A stretch of 16,473 bases of DNA from Alectoria sarmentosa (taxonomy: Eukaryota; Ascomycota; Lecanoromycetes; Lecanorales; Parmeliaceae): positions 1 through 16,473 of the forward strand of contig WOGZ01000538.1 in NCBI GenBank assembly GCA_009733775.1. The letters run 5' to 3'. A model generated the notes under the pieces. That model did no database searches and was not told where the DNA came from. It saw only the letters and a list, made by a program, of their open reading frames with translations. A program made the translations under genes and the position numbers. Below, in pieces: positions 8,900 to 16,473 of the stretch (its first letter is position 1; every line of letters starts with the position of its first letter).

Positions 8900-10108
8900 T
8901 CATACAGCAGCTTCCATCCGCATCTCTTTCCATCCCAATCTCTTTCGGCAGTAATAAAAGACAGAGACGAGTCTTGCAGCCAACGAAGGCGCTGCTGACG
9001 CGGCGCTCGGGTCTTCATTTTTCACGGCACTGTCCTCCACTATTTCCCACTCGTCCATTTCAGTCTCGTTCGGATTTGGGCTGTCGGCTATTGGGGCATC
9101 GCTGGGCTTCATTTGACGCGGTTGTGCTTCTGAATCTTTGCGTTTTTCCGCCCGGTCGCCTGGAGAGTGCAAACAGCCGTCCCCGCTGATACCGGCGCCT
9201 AAGCATCCTGAGCGCGTATTGTCGAGGAATTGAAAAACAAGAACGGGACAAGTAGAGGCTTTCCAAAGATCATTGAGAAAAAGCCGAAACATGAGTTTCC
9301 GGACTATGCCGAAGCCAAGGTACAAGCTGTCTTTCAAATAACCCGAAAAGATATTGAGCCTTCGATTGCTCCCATGTACATCCAGAGCCGTCTCACGGAT
9401 GCTGTGACCAAAACCCTCCCTGTTCACTGCCGATAAACGGCCCTTATCCTCTGCGCAGCGTTTGGAAAACATCTGCGCCTCAACCTGCGGAAGCCCGTCC
9501 ACAACAATCAGTACCGGGACCCATACCAGTCTCCATACCAGCGGCACCAACATCATAGTCAGCGTAAGCCCCGTGACCATGGAAAACAGCACCAAGCCTC
9601 CCATAACCGCTTTTCCCATCTCATCGAAAGGAACATCGGCTGGCCCCTCCACCAAACGAAAAACGAGTTCCACACTATCCCCTGTAAGAGTCGTAGCCGC
9701 AAGGCAGCCCATCATTCGGATCAGACCGAGGTTGGTATCTCTCTCAACCCACTCGCGCACTACATCGGCTCGAATTCCCTCCGTCCTGCGACCGTCCACG
9801 AGCCGCCGCAAACAGAATATGAGCGGAGCCGAGAAGAGTCCAGCGTACCATCGAGGATTGAGGATGCGAGGTAAGATGGAGTGTTGCGTAAAGTCGATGT
9901 AGAACGAGACGCAACGTAAGCTGACGAGGAAGATCTGAAGAAATATGATGAGCTCGAGAGTGGATTTATTACTCACATGAGCATATCCTCCAGTCGATGA
10001 TGCTTGGATCCCATCGCTGGCGCTTGGAGGAGACGCACGATTTCCGTCACTAGTCGCATGGATAGGATTCTCTTCCGCCGATGCCGATGGCGGGGTTGAA
10101 GAAGCCAT
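8900..10108 (-). CDS. Multi-pass membrane protein of unknown function
   Basis: 402 residues from an ATG at 10108 (CTCATGGC), single exon. I do not recognise a named family; it looks like a fungal orphan integral membrane protein. Residues 1-45 are a Ser/Ala/Pro-rich, probably disordered leader. Hydrophobic segments lie at about 50-72, 86-103, 131-152 (weak) and 166-203 (long, possibly two helices or a re-entrant pair). Residues 205-280 are amphipathic (Arg/Lys plus Phe/Leu). Residues 300-365 are polar and acidic, including DEWEIVED at 352-359, followed by a hydrophobic stretch at about 378-387. The acidic WEIV at 354-357 fits the Atg8-interacting motif pattern (W-x-x-L/I/V with acidic flanks); that is only a pattern match. 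A GTGAGT donor lies inside the coding region at 9976; removing a 42-nt in-frame intron to 9935 would delete residues 45-58 at the start of the first membrane segment. I consider the unspliced form the real one. Confidence 0.7.
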   Translation of the reverse strand: MASSTPPSASAEENPIHATSDGNRASPPSASDGIQASSTGGYAHVSNKSTLELIIFLQIFLVSLRCVSFYIDFTQHSILPRILNPRWYAGLFSAPLIFCLRRLVDGRRTEGIRADVVREWVERDTNLGLIRMMGCLAATTLTGDSVELVFRLVEGPADVPFDEMGKAVMGGLVLFSMVTGLTLTMMLVPLVWRLVWVPVLIVVDGLPQVEAQMFSKRCAEDKGRLSAVNREGFGHSIRETALDVHGSNRRLNIFSGYLKDSLYLGFGIVRKLMFRLFLNDLWKASTCPVLVFQFLDNTRSGCLGAGISGDGCLHSPGDRAEKRKDSEAQPRQMKPSDAPIADSPNPNETEMDEWEIVEDSAVKNEDPSAASAAPSLAARLVSVFYYCRKRLGWKEMRMEAAV

Positions 10109-10472
10109 GAGAATCGTAGAGTCGTAGAGTTTAGCTCTGAGAAACTCGAGTGCGTCACGGGTAGTTGTACACGAAGGGTGAAGTGCTTGTTGGATGTCAA
10201 AACTTTCACAAGCATGTCAAAATTCGAAAAGATGGGAAAATCGAATGCGACTGACTCGGTCATTCCGTGGTAGTATCAGTGGGAAGTCGCGCTAAAGATT
10301 AGCGTACAAAATCTAAAGGCAGGAAAGACCTCTTATTCTCTCATGCCAAGCTAGCAAACGAAGAAGAGACATATGTCTAAGCTTCTCCATCTACTACTAT
10401 GCGGATTGTATGAGACTGGGACCCAGGTTCCCTTTCTCAATGTTCTCGAATCAGCGACTTCACCTGCTGTCA
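10109..10472. other. Promoter region of the membrane protein and upstream of the small gene
   Basis: No gene seen. The minus-strand start of the membrane protein lies at the left edge. The right part, from 10317, is an open plus-strand frame continuous with the small gene at 10473 but has no ATG before 10410. Confidence 0.55.
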
Positions 10473-10827
10473 ATGTCGCAACCCGAAGTCTACCTACCAA
10501 CCGGCGCAACGACCCCAGCCCTGCAGATAATGGCCCTTCCTCGTCATATGCTCGTGGCCGTTGTCAATAATCTCGGTGAGCTCGACGAGACCCTCAACTA
10601 TTCTCTTTCGCCCGACGAATACTCAATGACCGCCTTTGGTAGGACACAAGTGACGTATAGGTTTTTCTTTGTGATATCACTAGAAACAGATCCAACTAAC
10701 ACTATTTCAGATCGTAGACCCCACCGCATTTCATACAGGTCTCGCGTTTCCGACGTCAGTTGTGTCTGGTCTGCCAGCTAAGAAGACACAATACGAATCC
10801 GTGAACTTGGGTCAAGGGTGCTTGTGA
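10473..10827 (+). CDS. Small two-exon hypothetical gene or gene remnant
   Basis: Two protein-like blocks are joined by a plausible intron. Exon 1 (10473-10649) reads from MSQPEVYLPTGATTPAL through ELDETLNYSLSPDEYSM to AFGRTQ. The intron 10650-10710 is 61 bp, with a weak GTGACG donor but a very good CTAAC branch point 10 to 15 nt before a TTTCAG acceptor. Exon 2 (10711-10827) reads IVDPTAFHTGLAFPTSVVSG and ends at TGA, giving 97 residues with matching phase (0/0). An ATG at 10410 in the same frame would add 21 residues. I do not recognise the family and see no signal peptide or domain. The protein-like composition on both sides of a phase-matched intron argues for a real or once-real gene. Its small size and abrupt end suggest a fragment of something larger. 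It is convergent with the regulator gene, whose stop codon is 100 bp away. Confidence 0.4.
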
Positions 10828-10926
10828 TCTGGTCGACTGGAGCATCATTCCTAGGCAAGTGTTACATCGCCGATGATTCAAAATTGCTCATTTGCCACTG
10901 TTCGCTGCCAGGGGGTCTATAGCGAG

Positions 10927-13777
10927 CTAGGTCCGGCCATTGCCGCTAGGTTCTACATCCCACTCCATACCCTTCGCAGCTTCAACCCAATTATACCAAT
11001 TCACCTCACCATCCAAGTCCATACCAACATCGATGGAACCCACGTTTGAATTGGAAATTACATCGACTGAGGGATCAGCATCAGCCCACAGCCACGGGAC
11101 AAAACCAGGTCCCATAGTACGGCCATCTGACCAGTCCGTAGGGGCTGTGGGAAAGGAGTTGTATGATGGCCCAAAAGTCTGTCCTGAGGCTAATTCGCTG
11201 AAACCATTCGTCGTAATCGCCGGTTCTGGGTCTCTGATTTTGGTACTCTCCAGGGTTTGTCCGGTCTGCTGTTCACTCGTACCAACATACGTCGGCTCAA
11301 ATGTCATCTTGGAGCTGAAAACGCCTGGGCTATCAGGGTAGATAAAGCTCGCAGTCGGCTGATTTGTGTAGGTTGTATGTACCGACGGATCGGCAAGCCC
11401 TGCGCCAGAAATTCCAGATGGTTCTGTGCCGTCTCCGGGTCTCTCTGGTAAAGCTACGAGCTGGCGCCACCGCTCGCGGAAGATATCAACGCTAGAACCG
11501 GTTGGAAACGGGCCAGAACTTGACGGCAATGGGATTTTCTGATCCTCTAACTCTAGCCTAGCGGCGGCCTGATGATCAGCTCGCAGCCGGTTGAGCTCGC
11601 CGTCGCGATGCTTGCAGGCTTTATTCATCAACTTTCGTAGCGGGACCCAGATGCGCAGGTTCTGGTCTATGGGGGTTTGGGCTGGAATCAGCCAGCTGCT
11701 GTGGAGAGCGACCCAAGCCCTCTCGACGATAGGCGACCAAGGGCGTTGCGAAATCTCGATCATGAGGTATACAATGGCATGCCAATGGGTGTATGTTTGG
11801 TAAACCCAACGCCATTGCCGACATGCTTGTTCGTCGTTTAGTGCATGGTTGTACTCTGCAACCTCAATTGCCGAGACCAGCAACTTGGCTCTTAACTCGT
11901 CCGAGATGTGTTCGCTTGGGGAAGAGAAAAGAACAGGAAGAAAAACGATAAGCGTCATTTTGGCCATGACGAGCCGCGCGACGGTGACTCCAACCCAATA
12001 GGCAATGTTCCCCGACTCTGTCGTGTATTTACAGTAACCCTGTTCGAACTTCTGGTAAATCTCGTTCAAGAGACGGCTCTGGTCTTCCAGACCTGCTACA
12101 CCATCTCTTACACTAAGGGCCATCATCTGCCTCATGATATCGCCCATCCCAAACCAGATGCGTGGAAATGACATGTCGGTCATGCCATCGCGCTCTGTGG
12201 GCATCTGTTTTGTCTCGGGATCGATGTCTACATCGTTGATATTCAAGGGGATTCTGGTGTCAAAACTGCCGCTCGTGATAGTCAGGTCCGTCCCTTGGTC
12301 CTCTGATGCTCTCACATCCAGCATGCACACGGCCCACCAGACCTTTCGTCGCATCTCAATCTCAAAAGGAGATAGGTGCTCGAAATGGGTCCCATCTCGC
12401 TGCAAACCAAGGTACTGGGCCATTCTGATGACGAGCCCAGTCATCATCCACACGAACCTCGGGCTGTCGTGTCGGCGAACGAGACAGAGAAAAAGGGCAA
12501 ATGCCTGAACTAGAGTTATGTCGGGGACGTTCAAGAAATCAGCCTTCGCAAGGGCATGCTCCAGGCCGAGACGATACTTGAGGTTGAGGTCGGTTTTAGA
12601 GGAGCCAAAACTGGTCATGACCTGCCGGGGAAGAAATGAATATACAGTCTTCAGTCAAGTTTGTTCGAACCATGGCATTACAATTCAAGGAGAACTCACA
12701 TCGTCCTCCTCCATGGAGGTTATAGCGGCATAGTAGATCGAGAACATTAAGGCTTCATTGGCTAGCGTGAGGCGCGTCATCCCATTGCCGCGCATATCGC
12801 GGACCATTTTCGTAACAGTTGGGATATGGACGATCTGGATGAAAAAGTTTACGTTTTCAGAGAACACTTCTAGGAGAAATAGGATCTGTGACGGCAGTGG
12901 GTGGAACTCGCGTAGGTCGGGAGCCGAAGGACTCAGGTTGTGTCGAAACAGGAATGCATGGCGTTCCGAAGGCGTCCGTTCAAGTCCATGGGTTGACGAT
13001 GTCTTTCCGAGCGGTGCGTCATTCTCTGAGCTGTCGGACTCATCTCCCGCTAGGCCGTGGGTGTCCATCTTCAGCCCATCGAGCTGCAGCGAAAGTCAAT
13101 GAGCCATCCAATCAAGATAACGGCGTGACCACAATAGGCCGACATACCTCGTCGTTGACCCGGGACCAGAAGCCGCTGCTCACATAGCGGTCGCGGTTGG
13201 CATCCTGGAGAACCAGCCTGCCAAACTGCTTCTGCACACTGCTGGTGCTTGTCGCGGATGACGCATTCCTCTGGTGCTCTGCGTCACGATCTTGGGTAGA
13301 GCTCCCAGGAGAATTGGCTTCAGACGACCCAACACCAGCCGAGCTAGCCGCAGCATGTGCCTGTTCCAGCTGGCCGCTCAGCTCCTTGACAAGGTACTCG
13401 AGAGTTCGCAGTCTCTCCATGACCTTAGCGACGCCCGGCTCGGCGTCCTGCGTTGCTAGAGCGTTTGATGCAGCAGCATTGTCGGTGAGGCGCTCGAGGC
13501 GTCGAGCCCATCTTGGCGGGCGGTCGGTCGATGGAAAGACACAGGCTATATTTGCCCGGCGGCATTTAGAGCACGGCGATTGCCTGTCACAGCGAACCTT
13601 GCGAGAGCGGCATACGAGGCAGCTGCGCAACTTCGGCGCCAGCGCAGGTGCTGATGATGAAATCCTAGCAGACGCAGGCGAGCTCGCGTTTTTCTCGGAG
13701 CCCAAAGCCGAGGCGCCCGCATTCGCACTCTCTAGCGAGGTTGCCACCGATCCTGTCACTGCCAGCACCTGCGACAT
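10927..13777 (-). CDS. Zn2Cys6 fungal transcription factor
   Basis: Three exons, 902 residues: 13777-13148, 13083-12700 and 12621-10927. Intron 1 (13147-13084, 64 bp) is GTATGT...GCAG and intron 2 (12699-12622, 78 bp) is GTGAGT...GGCAG; both are phase 0. The frame is open upstream to a GTG at 13834 and beyond, but 13777 is the first ATG. Residues 1-51 are Ser/Ala-rich. The zinc cluster CX2CX6CX5CX2CX6C uses Cys 53, 56, 63, 69, 72 and 79, with the basic RSRKVRCDR loop. A Leu-rich segment at about 118-146 is a likely coiled-coil dimerisation element. The fungal-specific transcription factor domain spans roughly 270-540, with GLVIRMAQYLGL at 400-411 and RRKVWW at 429-434. The C-terminus is rich in Trp and Asp and may activate transcription. 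It is a nuclear DNA-binding regulator of CGG-type sites. Divergent from the NAD(P)-binding gene, it probably regulates that gene and itself; targets are inferred, not shown. Confidence 0.93.
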
Positions 13778-13906
13778 ACTGCAGTCTGATAACGCGCGGT
13801 CTAATTCTGGCCGACTGGTAGTCACCTTGTCCACGCTCTTGACACCTGCCTGGAGTTGTGAGGAAGCTGACGCTCGTTTCTTTTCTCTGCCCTCAAAGTG
13901 CCAAGC

Positions 13907-13971
13907 TCGCTAAGCCCCTTTAGATTAGTGCTCTGCCCAGCTTGATAGGGTAACCCGAAGGGGCTTAGCGA
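13907..13971. repeat. 14-bp perfect inverted repeat, 37-bp spacer
   Basis: TCGCTAAGCCCCTT at 13907-13920 is the exact reverse complement of AAGGGGCTTAGCGA at 13958-13971. A further GCTAAGC copy lies at 14019-14025. It sits 130 to 194 bp upstream of the regulator ATG, so it is either a paired operator or a stem-loop in the 5' UTR. The total of 65 bp with terminal repeats could also be a tiny MITE-like insertion, but I see no target-site duplication. Confidence 0.85.
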
Positions 13972-13983
13972 TGGCAGTATAGC

Positions 13984-14013
13984 CTGCCGACGGCAGCTCT
14001 GAGGCAACTGCCG
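13984..14013. promoter_or_regulatory. Candidate Zn2Cys6 binding palindrome CTGCCGACGGCAG
   Basis: A perfect 13-bp palindrome with an everted CCG-N1-CGG core occupies 13984-13996. A third CTGCCG half-site follows at 14008-14013, making a second inverted pair with the CGGCAG arm. Zn2Cys6 factors commonly bind pairs of CGG triplets in inverted, everted or direct orientation, so this is a natural candidate for the adjacent regulator. The link is inferred from position. Confidence 0.5.
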
Positions 14014-14049
14014 TCTGAGCTAAGCTTACTAATGATCGATGGCGTCCAA

Positions 14050-14311
14050 AGTCAATGTACGCGAGAAAACACCGAGACAAACGCTGTGCTAGGTCATGAG
14101 CAAGACACTTGGATTAAATCCATCAGTGCTTGTCGGTTTCAATGACCTCACAAACATCATCGGCATAGCGCAATGGAGATGTCCCTGAGTCAACATGCGC
14201 GAGAAATCACCGAAACAATCGGCCCTGGGTCATGGGCAAAACACTTATGTTGTAGATAAAACCCTTCAATGCTGGCCTTTTTCAAGGACATCACAGACGT
14301 CATTAACATAG
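14050..14311. repeat. Imperfect tandem duplication (about 120 bp, two copies)
   Basis: Copy 1 (14050-14168) and copy 2 (14188-14311) are direct repeats offset by 138 bp, roughly three-quarters identical by eye with a few indels. Best-conserved blocks: AGTCAA...CGCGAGAAA, CACCGARACAA, GGTCATGRGCAARACACTT and TTCAAKGACMTCACARACRTCAT. Copy 2 ends about 115 bp before the ATG of the NAD(P)-binding gene. Copy 2 also holds CCG-N7-CGG at 14210-14222, which copy 1 lacks because its second triplet is ACG. Confidence 0.8.
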
Positions 14312-14425
14312 GTCAGTTCTACAACAATAACTTGCCTCTGCAATCTTACTTTCAGCCTCGTGCACAATATCTTACATAGCATTTCTATCCCTGCATCGCC
14401 AAAGCGCCATCGACCAACCACCACA

Positions 14426-15157
14426 ATGGCCACTCGCTGCAAGACCGTTGCCTTTCTTGGCGCCAGCACCGGTGTGGGCCTCTCGGCACTCAAGCACACC
14501 CTTGCCGCAGGCCACCGATGTATCGCCCTTTGTCGTATTCCATCCAAGCTTGCGACCGTCTTCCCGCCCGAGACAACCCCAAACCTTCAGGTCGTCCAGG
14601 GTAACGCGCACGATATCGCTGCCGTCTCCAAATGTCTAGTGGCCGAGAAAGGGAAGCTCGTTGATGGAATCATCTCCACCATTGGCGGTAAATTTATCCT
14701 CTCGAAAATGACGATAGACGACAACAAGGTCTGCAGGAAGGGCATGATCACCATCCTCGAGACACTCGCCCAGCTGCGAAGCGGCGGCGCTACCGGAAAG
14801 CCGCATATCATTGTATGCAGCTCGACAGGCATGTCTCGCTTCGGTCGCGACGTCCCTCTTGTCACAATTCCACTGTACCACATATTGTTGAAGGTCCCGC
14901 ACGAAGACAAAAAGGCCATGGAAGATTGTTTAGTGGAAAGTGGAGAGGCCTTTACGATCATCCGCGCCAGCTTGCTGGTCGACGGTGAGACAAAGAAGGA
15001 GATCCGGGTTGGCATCGAGGATCCCAAGACTGGGCGGGAGTCCGAGGCTATTGGCTATACCATCTCCAGGGAGGATACGGGGAGGTGGATTGCGGATCAT
15101 CTTGTGCTGCAATCGGACGGAAAGTACGTCAATAAGATTGTAACGGTGACATACTAA
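14426..15157 (+). CDS. NAD(P)-binding Rossmann protein (atypical SDR / NmrA-like)
   Basis: 243 residues, single exon, from ATG 14426 in a good context (CACAATGGC); the frame is open upstream only to a GTG at 14360. The N-terminus (residues 6-15, VAFLGASTGV) carries the GxSxGxG glycine-rich dinucleotide loop, followed by ALCRIPSKL, where the Arg suits NADP phosphate binding. Further SDR-like points are the GNAHD segment at about 61-65, IISTIGG at about 83-89 and HIIVCSSTGMSRFG near 127-140. There is no classical YxxxK catalytic pair in the usual place, as in atypical extended/NmrA-like SDRs. Such proteins act as reductases, NADPH sensors or tailoring enzymes; which applies here cannot be told. 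No signal peptide, so cytosolic. Divergent from the Zn2Cys6 regulator and probably controlled by it. Confidence 0.85.
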   Translation: MATRCKTVAFLGASTGVGLSALKHTLAAGHRCIALCRIPSKLATVFPPETTPNLQVVQGNAHDIAAVSKCLVAEKGKLVDGIISTIGGKFILSKMTIDDNKVCRKGMITILETLAQLRSGGATGKPHIIVCSSTGMSRFGRDVPLVTIPLYHILLKVPHEDKKAMEDCLVESGEAFTIIRASLLVDGETKKEIRVGIEDPKTGRESEAIGYTISREDTGRWIADHLVLQSDGKYVNKIVTVTY

Positions 15158-15637
15158 AGGGCAACGATCCGGGCTCTAAGGCACGGTATTCGATAGTAAT
15201 TGGTTTTCTTCCTCTTTTTTATTTAAATGAGGTTAAAAATTGTCAGATCTAGATTTATGATTATTACCTGTCAATTATGATATTGAATGCGCCTACCATG
15301 CGACCTGATACGAAGAACGAAAACTTTGATTTTATGTGTGTATGTATGAGGCGATTGTGTAAAGATTCCAGATATCTCGTTGATTCGCGCGCCAATGAAG
15401 GCTTGAGTATTATTAGTCGCAGGTTTAGGACCTTATGATTTGATTGTTTCAATAAGTCAAGTATACGTTATTAAAATGATAACCGTAAGAGTTTATGAAC
15501 TATAAGATATCAAAGATAAGAATCTGCATAACATCTACGAATATCAAGATATTTTCGATCTATCTCGTAAAGATTTCCTTCTTTCTTTTTGAAAAAAAAA
15601 TAGCGATCTTTAACAAATCTCACTCATCCCAGCACTG

Positions 15638-15668
15638 CTTCTTCTTCTTTTTCTTCTTCTTCTTCTTT
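15638..15668. repeat. TTC trinucleotide repeat
   Basis: About ten TTC units with one T-rich interruption, similar to the tract at 7196-7259. Confidence 0.85.
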
Positions 15669-15811
15669 CGGGGGGTTTCACTTACAAACCATTCACTCAG
15701 AAAACATCTTCACTGGCCCTTACTTACCTATTGAGAGCTCGCCTGTAATAGTTAGTCAAAATCCTACGTCACGAACGGAAGGGCCGCCATGTATGTTTTC
15801 CCTTTGTTATT

Positions 15812-15828
15812 TCTCTCTCTCTCTCTCA

Positions 15829-15898
<70 letters not shown>
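15812..15898. repeat. (CT)n dinucleotide repeat
   Basis: About 43 CT units with two small interruptions (CACT near 15827 and CTTT near 15841). A long pure microsatellite whose exact copy number is uncertain. Confidence 0.92.
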
Positions 15899-15901
<3 letters not shown>

Positions 15902-16329
15902 CCTCTCTCTTACACACTTTATCGCTTTCTTATAATTGAGTTCATCTCAAAGGTTTAAAGTACGTACGTGGATGGATATTTTACTGGATTGACGCTAATC
16001 ATAAATATAGAATAGAACAAAACAAAACAAAACCAATCAAACCACGCCCGTCGCGCCGCGCCCAAGACCAGCATAGCGCGCGGGGGGGAGAAGAAGAAGA
16101 AAGTACTCACCGCAGAACTAGTAGACACTTGAATCAATGCACATGCACATGCACTCACTTCCGCTTCCGTTTCTTCTCGGCTTGTAATAGTCCGAAAGCG
16201 AGTAACGATCTTCAAAGTTTTCAGATAGATGTAGAATTGGCTACGGTAGATAAATTTGACTGAACTGCACTGCGTATGATAGTATGTATGGGATTAGATC
16301 GGTTTGTTGTTGTGGATGGATATATAAAG

Positions 16330-16473
16330 GGGGGATGGAATGGGATGGATTGGAATGGATTGGATTGGATTGGATCGGATTGGATCGGATTGGATTGGAT
16401 TGGATGGATTGGATTTGATTGGATTGGATTGGATTGGATTGGATTGGATTGGATTGGATTGGATTGGATTGGA
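16330..16473. repeat. GGATT pentamer array reaching the window edge
   Basis: From about 16330 to the last base the sequence is GGATT units with variants GGATC, GGAAT and GGATG concentrated at the left. The right end is a homogeneous array, so the true array probably continues beyond the window. A TATATAAAG string at 16321-16329 precedes it. Confidence 0.92.

Larger units (their letters stand above)
13778..14425. promoter_or_regulatory. Shared divergent promoter region
   Basis: 648 bp between the start codons of the Zn2Cys6 regulator (minus) and the NAD(P)-binding protein (plus). It contains an inverted repeat, a CCG/CGG palindrome with a half-site and a tandem duplication, listed separately. 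No clear TATA box is seen for either gene. The 13778-13906 part is an open frame in phase with the regulator but has no ATG, so it is taken as 5' UTR. Confidence 0.7.
15158..16473. other. Gene-free right flank with simple repeats
   Basis: AT-rich 3' flank of the NAD(P)-binding gene up to about 15630, then TTC, CT and GGATT arrays. A minus-strand open frame at 15955-16215 begins with a protein-like stretch and meets a GTGAGT donor near 16110, but no second exon is visible, so it is not called. Confidence 0.6.

Noticed and set aside
8685..8933. Minus-strand frame overlapping the end of the membrane protein gene
   Set aside because: No splice signal joins it to the membrane protein and the main frame has a clean stop at 8900; judged a chance open frame.
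13197..13913. Plus-strand open frame of 238 codons
   Set aside because: Antisense to exon 1 of the Zn2Cys6 regulator, including its zinc cluster; no family features of its own.
2400..15157. A complete specialised-metabolite gene cluster
   Set aside because: A regulator, a monooxygenase and an SDR-like protein are present, but there is no polyketide synthase, peptide synthetase, terpene cyclase, P450 or transporter, and large repeat-rich gaps separate the genes.
15955..16215. Possible first exon on the minus strand ending at a GTGAGT donor
   Set aside because: No acceptor followed by a protein-like second exon was found, and part of the frame is a CATGCA repeat.

Overview
The window reads as nuclear DNA of a filamentous ascomycete fungus (Pezizomycotina). 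The signs are short spliceosomal introns of about 60 to 78 bp with GTATGT/GTAAGT/GTGAGT donors and CAG/TAG acceptors, a Zn2Cys6 regulator with a fungal-specific transcription factor domain, a fungal-type secreted cysteine protein, monocistronic genes on both strands, and long intergenic spaces full of simple repeats. I found no rRNA, convincing tRNA, transposase, CRISPR array or prokaryotic operon. Both ends lie in low-complexity sequence (a T homopolymer at the left, a GGATT array at the right), as if this were a whole assembly contig cut at repeats.

Layout. 1-2399: no gene; strongly purine-rich plus strand with an 8-bp minisatellite, a hexamer array, two G-quadruplex-type clusters and a polypurine tract. 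2400-3875 (-): an intronless flavin-dependent Baeyer-Villiger monooxygenase closely resembling the bacterial EthA group. 3876-5641: intergenic, no confident gene. 5642-6652 (+): a four-exon gene for a secreted cysteine-containing protein, with two apparent frame breaks, probably a decayed copy. 6653-8899: repeat-rich intergenic DNA. 8900-10108 (-): a 402-residue multi-pass membrane protein of unknown function. 10473-10827 (+): a small, uncertain two-exon gene or gene remnant. 10927-13777 (-): a three-exon, 902-residue Zn2Cys6 transcription factor. 14426-15157 (+): an NAD(P)-binding atypical SDR / NmrA-like protein divergent from the regulator. 15158-16473: repeat-rich, no gene.

How the genes may work together. 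The clearest unit is the divergent pair of Zn2Cys6 regulator and NAD(P)-binding oxidoreductase, sharing a 648-bp intergenic region. That region holds a 14-bp perfect inverted repeat, a CCG/CGG everted palindrome with an extra half-site, and an imperfect tandem duplication of about 120 bp. This is the kind of architecture expected for a regulator controlling itself and its neighbour. With the monooxygenase 7 kb away this could be a small catabolic or specialised-metabolite locus, but no backbone synthase, transporter or P450 is present, so a cluster is not shown. I saw no clearly new multi-gene system; the unusual items are the promoter architecture, the bacterial-like monooxygenase, the broken secreted-protein gene and the density of unrelated tandem repeats.
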